Below are positions 57,753 to 64,000 of a stretch of 64,000 nt of DNA, piece after piece (within the stretch, counting starts at the first letter, position 1; every line of letters starts with the position of its first letter). A model generated the notes under the pieces. It was not told the origin of the DNA. It saw only the letters and a program-made list of their open reading frames with translations, and ran no database searches. Origin of the DNA: Catalinimonas niigatensis (GTDB lineage Bacteria > Bacteroidota > Bacteroidia > Cytophagales > Cyclobacteriaceae); the NCBI RefSeq assembly GCF_030506285.1, contig NZ_CP119422.1, forward strand, positions 6,869,501 through 6,933,500. Direction: 5' to 3'. The translations under genes and the position numbers were made by a program.

Positions 57753-58877
57753 CTAGTCTTTCTTCTGGATCATTTCCAGGCTTTGCCTACGCTGGATTTT
57801 ACCGCTAGGTGTATAGATAAATTCTGAGAGATAAAATATATTCTTAGGAACTTCATAAGGATGTAAATGAGCTTTCATCCATGTGTTTAGTTGCTTTTCC
57901 TGTTCATTATTCATACGTTTTCCTTCTATGGTTAAACATAGCTTTTCTCCTAATCTTTCATCGGGCAAGCCTGCCAAAAAGAAATGTCTGGCTATGCCTA
58001 TAGTATGCATGGCCTCTTGCAGTTTGCTTTCCAGAGCTTCTGTATAAATCTTTATTCCGCCACTGTTGATTACATTGTCGGCTCTGCCGAGCCAGCGAAA
58101 GTGACGCTCATCAGAAAATTCAACGATATCATTGGTTTGTAACCACTGATAGTTACTCACTGCGCCCCGAATGGAAAGGCAGTCCCTCCAGTCTTTTTTA
58201 ACTTCCACCCCCGGAAGTATTTGGTAAGTATCTGTGGCTTCAGGGCCATTGATTCTGCGCAAAGCAATATGAGAAACAGTTTCTGTCATACCATAGGTAC
58301 CAAAGACAGGAGCACTGATTTTGTCACGAATGTGCTTTTCCAGGGTATGGTCTACTGCTGCACCACCTACCAGTATGGCTTTCATTGCATTGAGTTGATC
58401 CATGTATTTTTGGTCAGGAGCTTCCAGCATAGTTTTGAGCTGTAGAGGCACCAGGGCAGTGAACTCTATGGATTCGTTTACTTCCTGTAAAGGAGTTGAG
58501 GTAGGAGGGATCACGATGAGTGGCATACCCCTTTCCAGTCCTCTGACCAGCATCATTTTACCGGCAATGTAGGCGGTGTTTAAACAAACCAGTGCTTTGT
58601 CACCTGCCTTAAGTCCCAGTGCCTGTGCCGTAGCCTGTGCACTGGCCTGCATCTGGGTACGGGTAATTCGTATATGCTTTGGAGTGCCGGTAGAGCCTGA
58701 GGTAAGAATTTCAAAAGAAGCTTGTTCCCGAAGCCAGGCATGGCAAAAGGAAAGGCATTGTTGAGAATAAGGGGAAAGCGTCTTGTAGCTGGAAAGATCC
58801 TGTATTGCATAAAGCTGTGCAATGGCATCACTTGAATATACCATGTTCTCAAGCTTGATCAGGACATCAGACTTCAT
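57753..58877 (-). CDS. menE: AMP-binding acyl-CoA synthetase, MenE-like (o-succinylbenzoate-CoA ligase)
   Basis: 374 aa, the short length typical of Bacteroidota MenE. ANL-superfamily motifs: EILTSGSTGTPKHIRI (A3), GTYGMTETVSHIAL (A5), WLGRADNVINSGGIKIY (A7-A8) and catalytic Lys in PSGKIQR (A10). MenE activates o-succinylbenzoate in menaquinone synthesis; other men genes are not visible, so substrate is inferred. The start overlaps nuoL's stop by 4 bp (ATGA), indicating translational coupling. Confidence 0.82.
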   Translation of the reverse strand: MKSDVLIKLENMVYSSDAIAQLYAIQDLSSYKTLSPYSQQCLSFCHAWLREQASFEILTSGSTGTPKHIRITRTQMQASAQATAQALGLKAGDKALVCLNTAYIAGKMMLVRGLERGMPLIVIPPTSTPLQEVNESIEFTALVPLQLKTMLEAPDQKYMDQLNAMKAILVGGAAVDHTLEKHIRDKISAPVFGTYGMTETVSHIALRRINGPEATDTYQILPGVEVKKDWRDCLSIRGAVSNYQWLQTNDIVEFSDERHFRWLGRADNVINSGGIKIYTEALESKLQEAMHTIGIARHFFLAGLPDERLGEKLCLTIEGKRMNNEQEKQLNTWMKAHLHPYEVPKNIFYLSEFIYTPSGKIQRRQSLEMIQKKD

Positions 58878-61084
58878 AGGATCACCCAGTATAAAAACGC
58901 AATGAAGATCAACAAGCTAATGATAAAGTAGGTTTGGATCTTACCCTCTTGTGCCGGACGGGCTAGCCATCCTATAAATTGAGCTAGTTTAGTGATCAGC
59001 TTTACTATACCATCTACCACATATCGGTCAAACCAGGATACAATATGCGCAAGTACTACCTGAAAAACGCCCAGAAAATCAACCAAACCATTGATTACTT
59101 TTTGGTCAAAATGATGTATGAATCCTGATATGCGAATGACCGGAGTGATGACCAGCAGTCGGTATATACTGTCCAGGTACCAATTGTGGAAAGAGATACT
59201 TCTGATTCCTTTGTTTTGTTTGTCAAAAGAAGCGTATTGACGGGCAAATTTTCCATTAGGACGATAGATGATAAAAGCTACACCAACTCCGCTGACCACC
59301 AAACCCAAAGCAAGTGCAGAAGCTATGGTATGCCAGTTGTTTTTGAGCATAATAATCTCTTCAAGGTATCTGAAATCTCCGGGTACGGCCAATGTAGGAG
59401 TAGCCAATTCACGGGTAAGCCAACTCATGTCACCGTTCAAAGGGTTAAAGGAATAGACAAAGCCAACTGATAACACTGACAAAACCCCTAGTGGTATAAG
59501 CATAAGTACAGGAGATTCTTTGAGATGTTGATGTACTTCCTGTATTCCTTTGCTCACCTTAACTGCCCGGAATTCACCCCAAAAGACCAATAAGAGCTGT
59601 CGTCCCATGTACAAAGCTGTAAGGAGGGTAGTAGTAAAAGCTAGAGTGGGTACGATATAATAAAAGTTAAGCTGTGGCGAAGCAATGGCATCTGTCCAGG
59701 CCAAAGTACCTGCCAGTATCGCATCTTTAGAGAGAAAACCTGAAAACAAGGGCACTCCTGCCAGCGATAGGGCAGCAATTAAATAGGCAGCAAAAGTATA
59801 GGGAAGCTTCTTTCGAAATCCACCCATCATACGCATATCCTGAGCATCAAAACCATGCTGGGGAGCATCCTGCTGGGCATGATGGGACATCTGGTGCAGG
59901 GCATGTATCACTGAACCGGCGGCCAGAAACAGGCATGCTTTGAAAGCAGCATGGGTAACAAGATGGAAAATAGCAGCTTCATACGCTCCTACACCCATTC
60001 CCATAATCATATAACCCAGCTGTGAAACAGTGGAAAAGGCCAATACCTTTTTGATATCGTGCTGGGTAAGTGCGGCTACTGCACCCATAAAAGCAGTAAT
60101 GGCACCCGTAAAGGCAATAAAGGTGAGCACATCACCATCCAGCAACACAAAGACTCTGGCCAGCAGATAGACTCCGGCTGCTACCATCGTAGCCGCGTGG
60201 ATCAGAGCGGAAGCAGGAGTAGGGCCCTGCATGGCATCGGGCAACCAGGTTTGTAATGGAAACTGTGCCGACTTACCGATTGAACCGCAAAATAAGCCTA
60301 TACCGGCAATTGTAAGCCAATGGGCTGGAGCTGAATTTTCAAAGATTTGTCCTCCTATTCTGAAATTACTAAGCCAGTAGCCTTCCTTTGTTAATACCGA
60401 CTGCCGCATAAGGCTTTCCAATACCTGCAAGTCCAGTGTACCAAATTGTGACCAGAGGATCATAATTCCTACCAGGAATCCGGCATCTCCTATACGGTTC
60501 ATGATAAAAGCTTTGCTCCCTGCCTGCAAGGCTGCCGGACGCTCATTCCAAAAGCTGATCAATGCGTAAGAAGAGACGCCTACCAGTTCCCAGAAGATGA
60601 AGATGAGCAGAAGATTATCCATGAGCACTACGCCCAGCATGGCAAAGGTGAAAAGACCCAGATAAGCAAAATAGCGGGTATAATGTTTTTCTCCCCGCAT
60701 GTATTCAATAGAGTAGAGGTGAACCAGGAATGAAACTATGGTAACCACCAGCATGATCAGCGCAGCTACTTTGTCTATCAGTAGTCCGAAGGTAAATGAG
60801 TAGCGAAAGCTTTCTGTTGTAGAAAGCTGGAACCAGACAGTGCGGGCATGGATAGTTTCTCCATCCCAAACCAGGGTAAAAATAATGGCTGAAGCTACTG
60901 CTGTAGCCAAATGGATGCCGGTGCTCAGCCAGGCCCAGGTTTCACGTCCCCGACCGAAGGTAATCAGGAGCAGGAAGCTCAGAAAAGGCAGCATCATCAC
61001 AATCAGCGAAAGTGAACTGCCGGTGGTTAAAGGTAGATGTCTTGATAGTGACGCGTATTCCAAGGTGCTACAGGTTTGGCACAA
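58874..61084 (-). CDS. nuoL: NADH-quinone oxidoreductase subunit L
   Basis: 736 aa from TTG 61084 (other starts: TTG 61063, ATG 60997; the ATG would fall inside the first helix). Proton-translocating antiporter-like subunit: IFWELVGVSSYALISFW, FIMNRIGDAGFLVGI, WLPDAMQGPTPASALIHAAT and STVSQLGYMIMGMG. The C-terminal half has the long NuoL tail (WYLDSIYRLLVI, WFDRYVVDGIVKLI, then a last helix), so NuoL rather than DabB or MrpA. No other nuo gene is adjacent, unusual for this subunit. Coupled to menE. Confidence 0.92.
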   Translation of the reverse strand: MCQTCSTLEYASLSRHLPLTTGSSLSLIVMMLPFLSFLLLITFGRGRETWAWLSTGIHLATAVASAIIFTLVWDGETIHARTVWFQLSTTESFRYSFTFGLLIDKVAALIMLVVTIVSFLVHLYSIEYMRGEKHYTRYFAYLGLFTFAMLGVVLMDNLLLIFIFWELVGVSSYALISFWNERPAALQAGSKAFIMNRIGDAGFLVGIMILWSQFGTLDLQVLESLMRQSVLTKEGYWLSNFRIGGQIFENSAPAHWLTIAGIGLFCGSIGKSAQFPLQTWLPDAMQGPTPASALIHAATMVAAGVYLLARVFVLLDGDVLTFIAFTGAITAFMGAVAALTQHDIKKVLAFSTVSQLGYMIMGMGVGAYEAAIFHLVTHAAFKACLFLAAGSVIHALHQMSHHAQQDAPQHGFDAQDMRMMGGFRKKLPYTFAAYLIAALSLAGVPLFSGFLSKDAILAGTLAWTDAIASPQLNFYYIVPTLAFTTTLLTALYMGRQLLLVFWGEFRAVKVSKGIQEVHQHLKESPVLMLIPLGVLSVLSVGFVYSFNPLNGDMSWLTRELATPTLAVPGDFRYLEEIIMLKNNWHTIASALALGLVVSGVGVAFIIYRPNGKFARQYASFDKQNKGIRSISFHNWYLDSIYRLLVITPVIRISGFIHHFDQKVINGLVDFLGVFQVVLAHIVSWFDRYVVDGIVKLITKLAQFIGWLARPAQEGKIQTYFIISLLIFIAFLYWVIL

Positions 61085-61107
61085 AAGTAAAGGCTTGCCT
61101 GTAAAAT

Positions 61108-61139
61108 AAAAAGCCCGCCTGGAACCAGACGAGCTTTTT
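61108..61139 (-). terminator. Intrinsic terminator of the aminotransferase
   Basis: 15-bp stem interrupted by two C-A mismatches on the plus strand, which become G-U wobbles in a minus-strand RNA; a T-rich tail follows on the minus side. It starts 34 bp after the aminotransferase stop and separates it from nuoL. Confidence 0.75.
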
Positions 61140-61172
61140 ACACCAGTAAGTTAGACTGATATGAAGAAGGTC

Positions 61173-62378
61173 TTATGAAATTTCGTTAAATGCCTCAGCA
61201 AAGTATTCCATGTCCTGCATGGTACCGATGCTTACTCTACACCACTCCTGGTTGCTGAAACTCCAGCTTCTTACCCCTACGCCTCTTTTCATCATCTCGT
61301 TGGCGAAGCGTTGGCTATCCAGACGAACCGGGAAAAGCACAAAGTTGGTATCGGAAGGAATGTATTCGTAGCCGGCATCATCCAGTGTTTTGTAAAGGAA
61401 CTGCTTGGACTTATCATTCATCTCTTTGGCGTATTTGTGATAGTCAGCGTCTTTATAGGACTCAATAGCAGCCGCCATAGAAGTAGAAGAGATGTTACCA
61501 TCGCCATTGGTGTATTTCTCCATTTCTTTGATCACTTCAGGCTGAGCCAGGGTATAGCCAATCCTCAGACCGGCAAAAGCATGCAGCTTGGAGAAGGTAC
61601 GGGTAACAATCACATTGTAGCCTTCTGCTACCAGATCAGCCATAGAGTATTTTCCCGGATCAGGCGTATAGTCAATATAAGCTTCGTCAATGAATATAGG
61701 CTTCTTTTTTGAGACTTCTTTGCAGAAAGATCTTAGTTCCTCAGGATCTACCGAGGTGCCGGTAGGGTTATTTGGATTGCAGATATACACCATGCTATGC
61801 TCGTCAGATACTGCATTGGCAAGGGCATCAAGGTCATGCTTGAAATCTTTGGTCAAAGGAACTGTATCCCACTCAGCACCAACATTCTGAGCAGTGCGGA
61901 TTAGCGACATATAAGTAGGGTCGGCAGAAAGTATGCGACCTCCATTCTGTCCATAAACAACAGAAGCTGCCAACAGAAGTTCGGTAGAGCCTGCTCCCAG
62001 AATTACCTGAGAAGGACGTGCACCACCCCAGCCTCTTTCTTCCATTTTAGGAAGTTTAAAATCTTTGGCAAGCATAGAGGCAAATTCTGATTTCTTTTCA
62101 AAGCCATAACGGAAACTGGAATCAATTTCTGAGATCAAAGCTTCGCGGGCTTTCTTGCAGGGGCCAAATGGGTTTTCGTTAGCAAGTAATCGGGCCTTCA
62201 TCTCAGGGCGCGCCAGCACCATATTGCTCACCTGCTCTTTAGGAAGACTATAGAGCTGAGCAGCAATTTCGTTGGCAGCCTGGGCAGAGTTCCATTTCAT
62301 GGAAGAACCGATAGTAAGGCCTCCGGCAAGCATGGCACCTGATTTTAACCAATTTCTTCTATTCATTTGTGTAGACAT
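61173..62378 (-). CDS. Tat-exported PLP-dependent aminotransferase (HisC-like fold type I)
   Basis: 401 aa. Tat motif RRNWLK (7-12) and hydrophobic stretch, mature start near 36. Fold-I aminotransferase: substrate loop LLANENPFGP (64-73), NPNNPTG (201-207), DEAYID (231-236), Schiff-base K264 in TFSKLHAF, and R272 in GLRIGY. Length and motifs match histidinol-phosphate aminotransferase, but a Tat-exported copy cannot serve cytoplasmic histidine synthesis. Upstream on the same strand is a flavin amine oxidase; both may act on amino acids in the periplasm. Confidence 0.9.
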   Translation of the reverse strand: MSTQMNRRNWLKSGAMLAGGLTIGSSMKWNSAQAANEIAAQLYSLPKEQVSNMVLARPEMKARLLANENPFGPCKKAREALISEIDSSFRYGFEKKSEFASMLAKDFKLPKMEERGWGGARPSQVILGAGSTELLLAASVVYGQNGGRILSADPTYMSLIRTAQNVGAEWDTVPLTKDFKHDLDALANAVSDEHSMVYICNPNNPTGTSVDPEELRSFCKEVSKKKPIFIDEAYIDYTPDPGKYSMADLVAEGYNVIVTRTFSKLHAFAGLRIGYTLAQPEVIKEMEKYTNGDGNISSTSMAAAIESYKDADYHKYAKEMNDKSKQFLYKTLDDAGYEYIPSDTNFVLFPVRLDSQRFANEMMKRGVGVRSWSFSNQEWCRVSIGTMQDMEYFAEAFNEIS

Positions 62379-62547
62379 ATTTAATAGATTTTGACTTTAA
62401 AGGGTTATATAATTGAGCAAGTTCTGCTCGTAATATTTAATGTGAATTTAAGGAAAAATAAAATAAATTCGTTGGTATAATTATTAAAAATCAAAATAAA
62501 ATTCTTATATATAAATTAATTATAATCAATTATTTTGATAATACACT

Positions 62548-64000
62548 TTATTCTTTGGATTCATATTGTACCTGCCCTTCCGTTACTCTGGCATGGATAT
62601 CAGACACAGTACGGCGTGCCGATTCAAAGGCTCCTGCCATCCATGCGGTATGATAGGACGTATGTTCTCCAGCCAGATAAATGTTGCCTTCAGGCTTAAG
62701 CAGGTCAGGGTAAAAACGCTGCCGCGTAGTATCATTGTATTCTGCCCATCCTCCTTTGCTGAAAGGAATTTTCTGCCAGGCCAGTGAAAAGGAGTTTTCA
62801 AACTCATCTTTGTACTGAGGATGCAGTTTGCTGCCTTCATCCAGGGCCAGTTTTTCCCGCTCTTCAAGCGAAAGGTTAGCAGTATACTCAGCTTTTTCAC
62901 TAAAGTTATAAAATCCCTTAAGCACACCTTTCTTGCCTAAATAGTTATAGTTGGGATACATGATCTGGGTAATGGTGGTATTGGTACGGGATAATCCGCC
63001 AAAAATATTGTCATCTTCTTCCCAGAAGCGGCGCTTGAACTGAAGACCAATTTTGCAGGCTTTTTTGTAATCTACAAAGTCGCACGCCCGCTGAACATTG
63101 GAAGAAAGATCATTTTTCACATTGGCCAGCACAGGAAGAGGCAGCGTACAAATACAGTAATCTCCTTTGATCTCCTGGGTTTTTCCGTTAGAAGTATACA
63201 CGATCCTGACGCCATTCTCTTCCTTTCGGATTTCATTGACTACAGTTTCGTATTGAATACTGTCTTTGACCTGCTCCGCCAGTGCATAAGGGAGTTTATC
63301 CATTCCACCCACTGGTTCAAAGAGGGTCATTTGCAGATCATGGGTATAGACCGGCAGGTTGGACATCGCAGGATCAATAAATCCAGAGTTAATCAGGTCC
63401 ATCAAGGCGTAGGCATCAGCAGCTTCGCCAGGCTGGTTTCCAGCACCGGGAGGGGTTTTGTAGCCTCTCCGGGAGCTTCCTCTGTACAGCAAATCCGGAC
63501 CCAGATCACCTTCTACCCTCAAAAATTCAATCAGTTTTTCTTTGTCCTCATTGGTCATCGGCATATCCAGTGCACCCTGGTCAATGGCTTTCTCAAGAAG
63601 TTCGCAGATATAGCCCTGCATATCGTATTTTACCTCCCTGATGCGTATAGGTTTATTGGAAAGCTTCCCGCTACCTTCACTGTATAAATAAGCATTCTCA
63701 TTGACATTGTTGAAGATTTGTAGCGGAACGCCCATTTCGCGACAATAATGCATCGTAATCTCATGATGATGGGGAATACGGGCTGCACCGGCATTGATGT
63801 AGTGTCCACTATCAAAGTTACATTGCTGTGCTACGCCTCCTTCTTCCGTTTCCTGAGTGCCACCCCTGACCGTCCAGACCCTGCCTCCGGGACGATTACG
63901 TGCTTCCAGTATGGTGCAGTCGTAGCCCAGTTTGTTCATTTCATAAGCGGAAGTCATGCCTGCCAAGCCAGCACCCAGTATGATGACTTTGGTGCCATTG
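62548..64000 (-). CDS. Flavin monoamine oxidase / L-amino-acid oxidase (5' end cut by window)
   Basis: At least 483 aa; the frame stays open to base 64000. The N-terminal FAD fold KVIILGAGLAGMTSAYEMNK, then ILEARNRPGGRVWTVRG, and the C-terminal GNIYLAGEHTSYHTAWMAGAF are the conserved blocks of the flavin amine oxidase family (MAO/LAO). It oxidises a primary amine or amino acid to an imine, giving H2O2. A Tat signal is likely beyond the edge. It ends about 169 bp upstream of the aminotransferase start, same strand. Confidence 0.9.
   Translation of the reverse strand, partial: NGTKVIILGAGLAGMTSAYEMNKLGYDCTILEARNRPGGRVWTVRGGTQETEEGGVAQQCNFDSGHYINAGAARIPHHHEITMHYCREMGVPLQIFNNVNENAYLYSEGSGKLSNKPIRIREVKYDMQGYICELLEKAIDQGALDMPMTNEDKEKLIEFLRVEGDLGPDLLYRGSSRRGYKTPPGAGNQPGEAADAYALMDLINSGFIDPAMSNLPVYTHDLQMTLFEPVGGMDKLPYALAEQVKDSIQYETVVNEIRKEENGVRIVYTSNGKTQEIKGDYCICTLPLPVLANVKNDLSSNVQRACDFVDYKKACKIGLQFKRRFWEEDDNIFGGLSRTNTTITQIMYPNYNYLGKKGVLKGFYNFSEKAEYTANLSLEEREKLALDEGSKLHPQYKDEFENSFSLAWQKIPFSKGGWAEYNDTTRQRFYPDLLKPEGNIYLAGEHTSYHTAWMAGAFESARRTVSDIHARVTEGQVQYESKE

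Noticed and set aside
58874-61084. DabB-type inorganic-carbon transporter subunit
   Set aside because: The long C-terminal tail typical of complex I NuoL is present and no dabA (DUF2309) gene is adjacent.
63253-63687. 144-aa plus-strand frame over the amine oxidase
   Set aside because: Antisense shadow; no recognisable features.

Overview
The window comes from a member of the Bacteroidota, most likely a Cytophagales-type, non-enteric bacterium. The evidence is a PorP/SprF-family protein beside a giant PKD protein with a type-B type IX secretion (T9SS) tail, a T9SS-like tail on a DUF1501 protein, AT-rich spacers with few Shine-Dalgarno sites, and Bacteroidota families such as DUF2452, alginate-export porins and DUF5060/DUF4038 hydrolases. 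The species assignment is inference; the family calls come from reading the translated sequence. No phage, plasmid, CRISPR array or rRNA is visible. One damaged IS5-like insertion sequence and one tRNA-Arg are present.

Layout. 0-5.3 kb (minus): PorP/SprF (cut by the window edge) and a 1423-aa PKD/CHU_C protein, a surface-adhesin and outer-membrane-partner pair. 5.6-12.9 kb: housekeeping genes, namely DNA polymerase IV, a 53-aa membrane peptide, DUF2452, DUF2062, RarA, a divergent RimB-like/RimK pair, a class-C beta-lactamase-fold lipoprotein and an aldo/keto reductase. 13.1-20.4 kb: the DUF1800/DUF1501 export pair, a lipoprotein plus beta-barrel pair, a TPR lipoprotein and a small gene split by an in-frame TAG. 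20.6-29.7 kb: a GH63-like glucosidase, Tex, deoxynucleoside kinase, a membrane J-domain protein, an M23 peptidase and Dps. 29.9-34.1 kb (plus): a compact oxidative pentose-phosphate operon (rpiB, gnd and a fused zwf-pgl). 34.2-41.3 kb: an FGE-like protein, a mini YefM/Phd-like ORF, a Cache-HAMP-GAF sensor without a recognised output domain joined by 3 bp to an alginate-export porin, and an apiosidase-like hydrolase.

41.4-50.3 kb is a stress and signalling district: truncated hemoglobin, hemerythrin, an MreB paralogue with an Rnk/GreA-like partner, a general-stress-like protein, a histidine kinase overlapping a REC-CRP regulator, a STAS-like protein, and a PAS-PAS histidine kinase interrupted by TAG four codons before its phospho-acceptor His. 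51.1-57.4 kb: a ThuA lipoprotein, the IS, tRNA-Arg, an ABC exporter, a divergent XRE-S24 regulator with a three-copy 15-bp coding repeat, and an unknown protein. 57.7-64 kb (minus): MenE-like ligase overlapping an isolated nuoL, then a Tat-exported PLP aminotransferase and a flavin amine oxidase that runs off the window.

Points most worth a second look: two genes broken only by in-frame TAG, the zwf-pgl fusion, the MreB-Rnk stress cluster, the output-less Cache-GAF sensor coupled to a porin, the orphan NuoL-MenE pair, and the exported aminotransferase/amine oxidase pair. No single locus looks convincingly like a wholly new defence or mobile system.
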